From Deltaproteobacteria bacterium (GTDB lineage Bacteria; Desulfobacterota; Desulfobulbia; Desulfobulbales; VMSU01): DNA of 35,704 bases. The position numbers and the translations under genes were made by a program. Of this stretch, positions 26,001-33,117 are shown piece by piece (positions within the stretch are counted from its first letter, which is position 1; every line of letters begins with the position of its first letter). A model generated the notes under the pieces. That model was not told where the DNA came from. It was given only the letters and a program-made list of their open reading frames with translations, and ran no database searches. The DNA lies in contig JAJXUT010000017.1 in NCBI GenBank assembly GCA_021782655.1, positions 1 to 35,704 on the forward strand, written 5' to 3'.

Positions 26001-28721
26001 GTTGGCGGCTCCGGTTCCAACACCATCGTTGCCAACTACGCGGCTGGTGCGATTGCCGGCGGCGTGGAAACCGATACCTCATTGGGTAACACCTCGCACG
26101 TTAAGAACTTCGGCACCTTGGCACTGGGAAGCGCCGCGACCACCGACGCCGCCAACATCTATGTGCTTGGCAAGACCTATTACGATGCGGCGGGTTTCTC
26201 CGCCTTGAGCGTGGGCACCTTGACTGGCGACGTGACCTTCCGGAACGCGGCAGTCGGCGCAACCCTGGCGGTTACGGACAATGCCACCGCCGGCGATTGG
26301 ATTAACTACGTTATGCAGACTTATGCCAGCACTGCCGATAGCCTGCCTTTGACCGTGGGTACGGCCACCTCCACCAGCATTAGCACCACGATTTCCGCCA
26401 ATCCCCTCTCCGCCGATACGGGTATCGAAAACATCAGCATTACCAGCAACGCCAAGGATGCCAATCAAATCAACACGGTGGTGATTGGCGATAGCGGGGC
26501 CAAGACAGTAACCATCAGCGGCGCCGGCAACTTGAAGCTGACGCTGAATGCCGATGATGCCCAAACCGCGCTCACCTCTGCGAATAACGGCACGAGCATA
26601 ATCACCAATATCAATGCCGCGAATGCGAGCGGTGCCGTTGACGTCTCCGCCGTTGCCTTGGCGGCGGCAGCAGGGGCAGGGGGCGGCGGCACCATCACCG
26701 GCGGCTCTGGCTTGTTGACCGCGACCGGCTCGGCAGCGGTCAGCGCGGTGGATACCATCATTACCGGTTCCGGCGGCGGCGTTATCACCATCGGCTCTGG
26801 CGGCTCCTGGCTTGCGGTAGCTGGCCCGAAGAATGGCGCTTACTTCGCCGCCGGCAGCGAAACCATCAATCTGTCGGCCTCGGCAGCGGTAGTGGATACC
26901 CTTAAGGTTGCCGATGGCGCCATTGCGACCTACAACGGCGCCATCGGCGGGGTTGTAGGCTTCCATAGCGGGGGCACGGCTGCCGACGTGGTGCACTTCA
27001 CCGCCGCTAAAACCGTCCTTGCTCAGGTCGCAAACCCAGTAATTGTCGGCAAGTTGGTGACGGCCGTCAAATCGGCATCGGCCATCGATGCCACTGGGGC
27101 GCTGGCGGCTAAGCTGGCAAACCTGACCTACACGGTTTCCAACGGGATCATCACCTTTGGCACGACCGGAGGTCATCAGCTTGGCGATTTTACCAGCGCC
27201 GAACTGGTCAGCGCGGTGGAGATCATCCTCAATGATACGGCGGCCAACACGGTGGCCGCGTTGGTTACGGGTGGCAACACCTACGTGATATCGGATGACT
27301 TGAATAAAACCCTGGCCACGAACGGCGGCGCGGCGAATAGCAACTTGGATTCGATTGTCGAGCTCATGGGGATGACGACACCAACCGGCTTCGGCACCAC
27401 CGGGGCGGAAGGCACCATAGTGTCTGACAATGTTACCAACCTGGATTCCAATGTGGGCAAAATTGGCACGGCCGCCACCTTGTTCGACGAGGCCGGATTT
27501 TCTGCCGATAGCATCACTGCCGGTGAGTTCGGCACCACCTCCACCTCCATCATCAATCTGGCGCCTTCCGCTACCTTGACCTTAAACGATGGTGGCGGCG
27601 ATACCCAGGCAGTGAGCATCAATCAGACCGGCAGCTCCGGCAACAACAGCCTGACGCTGAATCTGAAGGCGGCTGACACCTGCGAAAGCTTGACGCTGAA
27701 GGGCGACTGTTCGCTGCTTTTAAACCCGACCGCGGCCAACGTGATCAAGTCGCTGGCCGATGCCGACAACACCTTGAACACCATCACGGTGGCCGGCAAC
27801 AACACGCTTGACATCAAGGCGATTGCCGCTACGGGGCTGAAGACCATTGACGCTTCGGGCGCGGGCGCGGCATTTACCTTGGGCGATGGCTCAGCCATCA
27901 GCAACGATGGGCTGACCATTAAGCTGGCGGTTGGGCAAAATTCCAAAGTTATGGCGAATGGTGCCGCCGATGTTATCGGCCAGGCTGCCGGTGCGGGTGG
28001 CGTCGGCGTGGTTGCCATTACCGCCTCCGGTGCCGGCGATATCATTACCTTGTCCAGCACCTCCGCTGGCAACACCATCACCACGCTGGGGGCGGGCGAC
28101 ACCATCAATCTGGGCAACACGGCAGGTGCCGGTGGCTACACCGTAGTCGCAACGGGCTCGGGCGACACCATTAACTTCACGGCCACGCATAACACCGCGA
28201 GTACCGTGACGGTGGGCAGCAATGCCTTGGTGACTATGGGTGGCGGCAACGAAACCATCAAGATCGCCGGCGACATGACTGGTGCGACCTCTGCCGGCAG
28301 CTACGCCTTCACCACCTTGAAGAATGCGACCGACGGTGCGAATGAGCAAATAAGTTTTGCTGGCGATGGGATTGCTGACAATATCATTGGCGCTACGGTT
28401 GCTACTTCGCAGGTCAATGTGGCCCTGGCTACTACCCTGGCTCAGGCGTTGGATGTGGCCGCGAACATTAGCATGGCCCAGCAGCCCGGTACGGCTCCGG
28501 CGGTTGGTAACGGCCAAATCGCCGCCAACAGCGGGGCTATCGACTGGTTCCAGTACGGTGGCGACACGTACATTGTGGAAGCGGTCAACAACACCGCCGT
28601 TGCTGCCCTGCATACCTCTCTTGGTGCTAATGATTACGTCGTCAAGTTGACCGGGTTGATAGATTTGGGTGGTGGTTTTATTACTGGTGGCCATGCCGAT
28701 ACCGGGGTGCTGACCCTGTAA
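23100..28721 (+). CDS. Giant DUF4214 surface-layer-like protein 2, predicted type I secretion substrate
   Basis: The start at ATG 23100 aligns exactly with the start of protein 1 (MAVATAYVDQVQ versus MTVVTAYVDQVQ) and gives 1873 residues; an upstream in-frame TTG at 23088 is less likely. GGTGGAG lies very close to the ATG. Two DUF4214 repeats (about 5-115) are strongly conserved with protein 1, as is the following GYNS.TVASVRTWLGGV. The repeat body is again Ala/Gly/Thr/Val/Asn-rich with VTVDGGSSVTVNTTGGSVLV-type units. The C-terminus has degenerate RTX-like repeats and the IDWFQYGGDTYIVEA...VVKLTGL ending. Unlike protein 1 it has three cysteines, near residues 512, 1528 and 1537. Probably exported by the type I system at 2662-7569 to the cell surface. 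Confidence 0.85.
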   Translation: MAVATAYVDQVQKVYIAYYGRPADPSGLDYWSNRLAAVSGQWDAIIDAFGNSVEAVALLANLTNEAKINTLYQQMFGRAAEPAGVKWYADRLTNGTYTLASIAVNILNGASGPDASAIANKLDAAKHFTNGLNTESESIGYNSKTVASVRTWLGGVLTVAVDQSSVDGLLVSISTFTLTPGLDNQTANTFFASETTLNPGDILKGAVGRTDNSLLIADSTAGAATNSIPAGVTLTNIQTVELNSAGNTAAAGFSTVPFAEVGNLKVTTAGNAGDMVIAANGAQGTVVAATHNGSSGGITVVGGTDDTVTSAGAGALVVGGSAVGKVPLLTQMATGAVIANQNSAGAGGVNVFGGTTVQVTTSSSANTGKIEIGNTVVNTGDVAAGAVANASGDITVANAGTGAITVFGGANVSVQDTAINGAGAITVGDIAAVAAANQASGNITITEAAVNIYDALPGAAHNNLAAAAIAVYGGQEVTVTTNAGGSVTIGADAANGANPVGNVAVTSTGVDCGGNAAIAIDGGANVTVSAAGAQVGIGQFVDAGGLAAGNPTGAVSVTNTTSTAFWTGNAILVDGGTTVNATPDGHDVLIGTNGGLPTGAVTVNQANVLTGSGWAENGLAAGKVTVDGGSSVTVNTTGGSVLVGQAAVGYPRGAVKITDTFSGGQSANTDAFTILGGTTVDLTTTATSGAITVGGAPVVDTDGVSLKNASQYSSGNVNIVNDQVNAATTSYGTGKTNVYSHGAATVSLAGGAVAAVIDANTILATKGAGVGQAIGASALTAVLIDGNSASIDGTTVASDALANLTITNDTTAFGAYTVRNAAKTQALKLTVGGNNALTVTDATAGTLVVTDNGKAFADAVGKAQKIVAVAATGATFTNTAAQSFDLTASTALTSLIASNSGRLNLGDLTALSKLANIDATKATGAITISKLNGKVTSFSGAGSTGNESVTLNANSLLHVDGVNYSNLVGGSGSNTIVANYAAGAIAGGVETDTSLGNTSHVKNFGTLALGSAATTDAANIYVLGKTYYDAAGFSALSVGTLTGDVTFRNAAVGATLAVTDNATAGDWINYVMQTYASTADSLPLTVGTATSTSISTTISANPLSADTGIENISITSNAKDANQINTVVIGDSGAKTVTISGAGNLKLTLNADDAQTALTSANNGTSIITNINAANASGAVDVSAVALAAAAGAGGGGTITGGSGLLTATGSAAVSAVDTIITGSGGGVITIGSGGSWLAVAGPKNGAYFAAGSETINLSASAAVVDTLKVADGAIATYNGAIGGVVGFHSGGTAADVVHFTAAKTVLAQVANPVIVGKLVTAVKSASAIDATGALAAKLANLTYTVSNGIITFGTTGGHQLGDFTSAELVSAVEIILNDTAANTVAALVTGGNTYVISDDLNKTLATNGGAANSNLDSIVELMGMTTPTGFGTTGAEGTIVSDNVTNLDSNVGKIGTAATLFDEAGFSADSITAGEFGTTSTSIINLAPSATLTLNDGGGDTQAVSINQTGSSGNNSLTLNLKAADTCESLTLKGDCSLLLNPTAANVIKSLADADNTLNTITVAGNNTLDIKAIAATGLKTIDASGAGAAFTLGDGSAISNDGLTIKLAVGQNSKVMANGAADVIGQAAGAGGVGVVAITASGAGDIITLSSTSAGNTITTLGAGDTINLGNTAGAGGYTVVATGSGDTINFTATHNTASTVTVGSNALVTMGGGNETIKIAGDMTGATSAGSYAFTTLKNATDGANEQISFAGDGIADNIIGATVATSQVNVALATTLAQALDVAANISMAQQPGTAPAVGNGQIAANSGAIDWFQYGGDTYIVEAVNNTAVAALHTSLGANDYVVKLTGLIDLGGGFITGGHADTGVLTL

Positions 28722-28768
28722 AAAAGGCGGCTCCGAGTAATTGACGCTTCCTTCACGATCACGATAAA

Positions 28769-28811
28769 TCCCCGCTGATGTTGGTCGGGGACGCAGGGGG
28801 TCGGCCTTTTT
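28769..28811 (+). terminator. Possible weak terminator after surface protein gene 2
   Basis: TCCCCG (28769-28774) and CGGGGA (28786-28791) can form a six-base-pair stem with an 11-base loop. A T5 run appears at 28807-28811 after GGGGGTCGGCC. The gap between stem and T-run is long, so this is only suggestive. The region lies between the stop at 28721 and the next gene at 28836. Confidence 0.3.
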
Positions 28812-28823
28812 GCGCCGCCATCA
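28801..28823. repeat. Second copy of the 12123-12145 repeat end
   Basis: The 23 bases beginning TCGGCCTTTTTGCG and ending GCCATCA match 12123-12145 at 22 positions. Only this half of the inverted-repeat element was recognised here. It sits just upstream of the WbpV-like gene, in the equivalent intergenic position to the first copy. Confidence 0.6.
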
Positions 28824-28835
28824 CAGAGGGGCTTG

Positions 28836-29741
28836 ATGATTCTGCTCACCGGGGCCAGCGGCTTTGTCGGCGGGGAGTTGCGCCGGGTCTTGGCCGATGC
28901 GAAGATGCCTTTGCGGCTGGCGGGGCGCGGGGCGGCGCCTCCCGAGCCGTTGGCCCAGGCCGTCCCGGTGGGCGAGATCGGCCCTTGCACCGATTGGCGG
29001 CGGGCCCTGGCCGGGGTGTCCCAGGTGGTGCATCTGGCGGCCAGGGTGCACCGGCTGGGGGAGTCGGCGGGCCCCGAGACCCTGGCTTGCTACCGGGAGG
29101 TCAACGTGCTGGGCGCCTGGCGCCTGGCCAGCGAGGCCGCCGCCGCTGGGGCGCGGCGGTTTGTATTTTTAAGCTCGATCAAGGCCGAGGAGGACAACGA
29201 CCCCTACTCGCTCTCCAAGCGGGAGGCGGAACAGGGCCTGGCAGCCATCGCCGCCGAGAGTGGCATGGAGCTCGTGATCATCCGGCCGCCGCTGGTCTAT
29301 GGGCCAGGGGTAAAGGCCAACTTCCTCAGGCTGCTGCGCCTGGTCGATCATGGCGTGCCCCTGCCGCTCGCCTCGCTGCGCAATGCCAGAAGCCTGATCT
29401 TCGTGGGCAACCTGGTTGATTTTATCACCCTCTCCCTCACCCACCCCGCCGCCGTCGGGCAGACCTTCTCCGTCTCCGACGGTCACGACCTCTCCACCCC
29501 GGAGTTGATCCGCGCCCTTGCCCAGGCCCTGGAAAAACCCGCTAGGCTCTGGCCCTGCCCGCCGGCGCTCTTGCGGCTCTTGGGCGCCGTTTCTGGCCGG
29601 AGTCGGGAGATCGAGCGGCTCTGCGGCTCGCTCACGGTGGACGACACCCTGGCCCGGACGGCGCTGGCCTGGAGGCCGCCGTTTTCCCTTGAGCAGGGGC
29701 TCGCGGAGACGGGGGCTTGGTATCGGCAAGGCCCCAGGTGA
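28836..29741 (+). CDS. NAD-dependent epimerase/dehydratase, WbpV-like sugar reductase
   Basis: A 301-residue short-chain dehydrogenase-type enzyme acting on a nucleotide sugar. The start has ILLTGASGFVGGELRR (NAD-binding motif), then VVHLAARVH and the catalytic region SSIKAEEDNDPYSLSK, with Ser113/114, Tyr124 and Lys128. The region between Ser and Tyr is about 15-20 residues shorter than in most relatives, which usually have SSIKVNGE and a longer loop. IIRPPLVYGPGVKANFLRL is the family substrate loop. ATG 28836 is preferred over TTG 28833 because AGAGGGG lies six bases upstream. With the next two genes it reproduces the wbpV-wbpL-wbpM order known from Pseudomonas O-antigen clusters, where WbpV reduces the 4-keto sugar to UDP-QuiNAc. 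Confidence 0.82.
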   Translation: MILLTGASGFVGGELRRVLADAKMPLRLAGRGAAPPEPLAQAVPVGEIGPCTDWRRALAGVSQVVHLAARVHRLGESAGPETLACYREVNVLGAWRLASEAAAAGARRFVFLSSIKAEEDNDPYSLSKREAEQGLAAIAAESGMELVIIRPPLVYGPGVKANFLRLLRLVDHGVPLPLASLRNARSLIFVGNLVDFITLSLTHPAAVGQTFSVSDGHDLSTPELIRALAQALEKPARLWPCPPALLRLLGAVSGRSREIERLCGSLTVDDTLARTALAWRPPFSLEQGLAETGAWYRQGPR

Positions 29742-29895
29742 AGGCCGGGGGCCGCAATGGTCAAGCTGTGCCACAAAAGGCTGGATTCCGGCTGCCGCCG
29801 GCCTGACGGCCAGGGGGTTTGTTGTTCATTTCGCGACTTGGGTCATTTGGGGGAAATATCTTGACAAGCCGCCGGGGTGGCGGTAGCTGTCGGTC

Positions 29896-30900
29896 ATGAT
29901 CTTTGCCCTGGTCCTTACCCTCGCCATCTCCTGGTTATTTACCGGCCTTATCAGGCGTTACGCCTTATCCCGGCAACTCCTGGACATCCCCAACCAGCGC
30001 AGCTCCCACACCCGACCCACCCCCAGGGGCGGCGGCCTGGCGATGGTGGCGGGCTTGGCCTGCGGCCTGCTGCTTGCCGCCCGCCCCTCCGGGCTGGGCC
30101 TTGCCGCCCTAGCCCTGCCGGGGCTGGGCGGACTGCTGGTCGCCGCCGCCGGCTGGCTGGACGACCAGGGCCACGTCTCCCCAGCCTGGCGGCTTCTGGC
30201 ACACGTTATGGCGGTGGCCTTGGGCATTTATGGTCTGGACGGGGCGCCGGCCCTGGCCGTGGCTGGGTTTGTCGTTTCCGCCGGGCCGGGGCTCGACCTG
30301 GCGTTGGGGCTGCTGCTGGTCTGGCTGCTCAACCTGTTCAACTTCATGGACGGCATCGACGGCCTAGCCGTCAGCGAGGCCGCCTTCGTCGCCCTGGGAG
30401 CGGCGGTCATCGTGCTGGCGCGGGGCGGCGGGATAATTTTGTCCTGGCCGTTTTTGCTCCTTGCCAGCGCTTGCCTCGGCTTTCTGCCCTGGAACTGGCC
30501 GCCGCCGGCCATCTTCATGGGTGACGCGGGTAGCGGCTTTCTGGGCTACGTCTTGGGGCTCGCGGCCCTGTGGTCGGTGAAAAACGGCGGGCCGCCGGCG
30601 CCGGTGTGGTTCATCTTGCTCGCCCTCTTCTGGGTGGACGCCACCTGGACGCTCGCCATGCGCCTCCTGGCCGGGGAGCGCTGGTGGACGGCCCATTGCC
30701 TCCACGCCTACCAGCGGGCGGCCCGCCGCTACCAAAGTCATAAAACGGTCACCCTGGCGGCCCTGGCCATCAACCTCTGCTGGCTCCTGCCTCTGGCCCT
30801 CTTTGCCACTGCCCGCCCCTGGCTTGGCTGGCCGCTCACGGCCTTGGCGGCCACGCCGCTGCTGGCCCTGGTTATTTGGATTCGTTCACGGGAGCCGTGA
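29896..30900 (+). CDS. Undecaprenyl-phosphate sugar-1-phosphate transferase, WbpL/WecA-like
   Basis: This polytopic inner-membrane enzyme starts lipid-linked glycan synthesis by moving a HexNAc-1-phosphate from UDP-sugar to undecaprenyl phosphate. The 334 residues have about ten hydrophobic segments. Family motifs include IPNQRSSHTRPTPRGGGLA on the first cytoplasmic loop, NFMDGIDG (149-156), FMGDAGSGFLGY (207-218) and the C-terminal loop with HCLHAYQRAARRYQSHKTVT. The ATG at 29896 begins directly with the first membrane helix. It has no good Shine-Dalgarno sequence. The preceding 154 bases contain a TTGACA (29861-29866) without a good -10. It would provide the primer for the glycan exported by Wzm/Wzt. 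Confidence 0.92.
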   Translation: MIFALVLTLAISWLFTGLIRRYALSRQLLDIPNQRSSHTRPTPRGGGLAMVAGLACGLLLAARPSGLGLAALALPGLGGLLVAAAGWLDDQGHVSPAWRLLAHVMAVALGIYGLDGAPALAVAGFVVSAGPGLDLALGLLLVWLLNLFNFMDGIDGLAVSEAAFVALGAAVIVLARGGGIILSWPFLLLASACLGFLPWNWPPPAIFMGDAGSGFLGYVLGLAALWSVKNGGPPAPVWFILLALFWVDATWTLAMRLLAGERWWTAHCLHAYQRAARRYQSHKTVTLAALAINLCWLLPLALFATARPWLGWPLTALAATPLLALVIWIRSREP

Positions 30901-30971
30901 AAATTTGCCAGAAAACCCTTGGCCGCCGGTAGCCGCAGGTGTATAGAACGGACAAGCAGTCACCCTTGTCA

Positions 30972-30987
30972 CTTGCCCCTTGGACCT
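30972..30987 (+). repeat. 16-base repeat CTTGCCCCTTGGACCT, copy 2
   Basis: Exact match to 1478-1493 in front of fcl. Here it lies 14 bases upstream of the preferred ATG of the WbpM-like gene. The local sequence is strongly C/T-rich and lacks a Shine-Dalgarno sequence. Confidence 0.6.
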
Positions 30988-31001
30988 TTCCCCCTGCCCA
31001 T

Positions 31002-32963
31002 ATGAAATCCCTTCTCTCCCGCCTCTTCTTCAACCGCTGGGCCGCCTTTGTTCACGACCTCCTGTGCGTGCCTCTGGCCATGTTGCTTGCCTACTGGCTT
31101 CGCTTCAACCTCGAGCCGCCGCCGCCGCAGTTTGTCGGCGCGGCCTGGGCCATGCTCGCGGTCGCCGTCCCGGTGCAGGGGCTGTTGTTCTGGCGGTTTG
31201 GCTTTTACCGGGGTTTCTGGCGCTTCGCCTCCCTGCCCGATCTGCTGCGGATCATCCAGTCCGTCGGCCTGGGCTCGGTTGTCTGTGCCCTCATGGTGGT
31301 GGTCTTTGGCCGGGTGGGGGTGGTGCCGCGCTCGGTGTTTCTGCTCTATCCCCTGCTGCTGATTATCTTCCTCTCCGGCTCCCGGATCGCCTACCGTTAC
31401 TGGAAGGATCGCCATTTTTACCTGCCCCAGCAGAGCGGCCGGCGGGCCTTGCTGATCGGGGCCGGGCGGGCCGGGGACTCCCTGGTGCGCGACCTCCTGG
31501 CCTCCGATCAGTACCAGCCCCTTGGGTTTTTGGACGACGATCCCCGCAAGCATGGCCGCGAGTTGCGCGGGGTGCGGGTGCTGGGTGATTTCGCCGCCCT
31601 TGCCGGCCTTGCCCCCCGGCTGGGGGTCGAGGTAGTGCTGCTTGCCATCCCCTCCGCCTCCCGGTCGGTGATCAGGCGGATGGTTCAGCAATGCGCCGCC
31701 CTGGGTATCAGGTGTCAGACACTGCCCGCGCTGACGGAGTTGACGGGCCAGGACATCCAGGCCCGCCACCTTAGGGACATCACTGTGGACGATCTCCTGG
31801 GCCGGGAGCCGGTGCCGCTGGACGACGTGGCGATTGGCGGCTATCTGGCCGGCCAGGTGGTGCTAGTCACCGGCGGCGGCGGCTCCATCGGCTCGGAGCT
31901 TTGCCGCCAGATCGCTAGCCTCGCCCCCCGGCGGCTGGTAATCCTAGAAAATTCCGAGTTCAACCTCTACTCCATCGAGATGGAGCTGAGGAAGAAATTC
32001 CCCGAGCTGGCGCTGGCGGCGGTGCTGGGGGACGTTAAGACCGTAAACCGGGTGGAGGCGGTGTTTGCCCGCTTCTCGCCCCAGGTGGTCTTCCACGCCG
32101 CGGCCTACAAGCATGTGCCGATGCTGGAGAGCAACTGGGCCGAGGGGGTGTTCAACAACGTGATCGGCACCTGGGTGGTGGCGGAGGCGGCCCACCGTTT
32201 CGGGGCCCGCCGCTTCGTCCTGGTCTCCACCGACAAGGCGGTCAACCCGACCAGCGTCATGGGCGCCACTAAAAGGATCGCCGAGCTTTATTGCCAGAAC
32301 CTGGCCCAGCGTTCTAAGACCCGCTTCATCACCACCCGCTTCGGCAACGTCCTGGGCTCCGCCGGCTCGGTGGTGCCGCTTTTTGCCCGGCAGATCAAGG
32401 AGGGCGGCCCGGTCACCGTCACCCACAAGGACATCACCCGTTTCTTCATGACCATCCCCGAGGCGGTGGGCCTGATTCTCCAGGCCGGGGCCATGGGCCA
32501 GGGGGGAGAGATCTTCGTCCTGGAGATGGGCGAGCCGGTCTTGATCCGGGAATTGGCGGAGCAGATGATTAGGCTCTCCGGCCTGCGGGTGGGGGAGGAG
32601 ATCAAGATCGAGTACATCGGCCTGCGGCCGGGCGAGAAGCTCTACGAGGAGGTCTTTCACGGCGGCGAGGGGGTGGCGGGCACCAGTCACCCCAAGATCA
32701 TGCTCGCCCAGGCCCGGCTGGTGGATTGGGAGTGGCTCAAGCAAGAGCTGATCGCCCTGCGGGAGGCGGCCGAGGCGCGGGACCGGGCCCGGCTGCTGGT
32801 TCACCTCCAGACCATCGTGCCCGAGTTCACCGGCGGCGGGGGCCGGGAGGAAGAGTCCCCGCCCGCCGCCCCCCTGCGCCTGGTGCGGCAGGCCGAGCTG
32901 GGGCCGGTACAAAAAATTGGCCGGGACGGTAAAAAAATCTTGACAGGGGCTAGGGGCGGGTAA
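31002..32963 (+). CDS. UDP-GlcNAc 4,6-dehydratase, membrane-bound, WbpM/CapD-like
   Basis: This enzyme makes UDP-4-keto-6-deoxy-GlcNAc, precursor of QuiNAc, FucNAc or bacillosamine-type sugars. From ATG 31002 it has 653 residues; an in-frame GTG at 30939 would add 21 residues without homology-like character. The N-terminal part (about 1-130) has four membrane helices (LLCVPLAMLLAYWLRFNLE). A Rossmann-like domain follows (RALLIGAGRAGDSLVRDLL, about 145-270). The catalytic SDR domain begins VLVTGGGGSIGSELCRQI (287-304), contains AAYKHVPMLE, and has VSTDKAVNPTSVMGATKR with Met420 and Lys424. Met in place of Tyr is characteristic of the WbpM/PglF dehydratases. The final 70 residues are variable and proline/arginine-rich. 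Confidence 0.93.
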   Translation: MKSLLSRLFFNRWAAFVHDLLCVPLAMLLAYWLRFNLEPPPPQFVGAAWAMLAVAVPVQGLLFWRFGFYRGFWRFASLPDLLRIIQSVGLGSVVCALMVVVFGRVGVVPRSVFLLYPLLLIIFLSGSRIAYRYWKDRHFYLPQQSGRRALLIGAGRAGDSLVRDLLASDQYQPLGFLDDDPRKHGRELRGVRVLGDFAALAGLAPRLGVEVVLLAIPSASRSVIRRMVQQCAALGIRCQTLPALTELTGQDIQARHLRDITVDDLLGREPVPLDDVAIGGYLAGQVVLVTGGGGSIGSELCRQIASLAPRRLVILENSEFNLYSIEMELRKKFPELALAAVLGDVKTVNRVEAVFARFSPQVVFHAAAYKHVPMLESNWAEGVFNNVIGTWVVAEAAHRFGARRFVLVSTDKAVNPTSVMGATKRIAELYCQNLAQRSKTRFITTRFGNVLGSAGSVVPLFARQIKEGGPVTVTHKDITRFFMTIPEAVGLILQAGAMGQGGEIFVLEMGEPVLIRELAEQMIRLSGLRVGEEIKIEYIGLRPGEKLYEEVFHGGEGVAGTSHPKIMLAQARLVDWEWLKQELIALREAAEARDRARLLVHLQTIVPEFTGGGGREEESPPAAPLRLVRQAELGPVQKIGRDGKKILTGARGG

Positions 32964-32966
32964 TAA
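32940..32966 (+). promoter_or_regulatory. Possible promoter for the porin gene
   Basis: TTGACA (32940-32945) is a perfect -35 consensus. TAATAA (32961-32966) is a weak -10 with a short 15-base spacer. Transcription would begin near 32973, at the base of the structured leader, and overlap the end of the WbpM-like gene. Confidence 0.35.
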
Positions 32967-32972
32967 AGTGGG

Positions 32973-33060
32973 GCCATCCGGCAATAGTGCGGGATGGCGG
33001 CCCGGTCTCCCCTGGTAGGGAAGGCCGGACGCGAAGGTGCCTAGGGAACGGCGCCGGGCC
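32973..33060 (+). promoter_or_regulatory. Structured GC-rich leader of the porin gene
   Basis: Several stems are visible. GCCATCC (32973-32979) pairs with GGATGGC (32992-32998). GGCCCGG (32999-33005) pairs with CCGGGCC (33054-33060). Inside it GGTGCC (33036-33041) can pair with GGCGCC (33050-33055), which competes with the outer stem for two bases. This could be a regulatory leader or mRNA-stabilising structure. No known riboswitch class could be assigned with confidence. Confidence 0.35.
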
Positions 33061-33117
33061 GGGGTGAGAGGCCGGGGTCGGAAGGCGCGAAATTTTTTGG
33101 ACAAGGAGATTACGACG

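Noticed and set aside
29877-30524. A 215-residue + strand frame overlapping the WbpL-like gene.
   Set aside because: Out of frame with a gene carrying several diagnostic motifs; its composition is Gly/Arg/Pro-rich as expected for a shadow frame.
33021-33055. Resemblance of GGACGCGAAGG..CCTAGGG to the GEMM (cyclic-di-nucleotide) riboswitch core.
   Set aside because: The partner segment (GCAAACC with a GNRA-capped stem) and the tetraloop receptor are missing, so the match is superficial.
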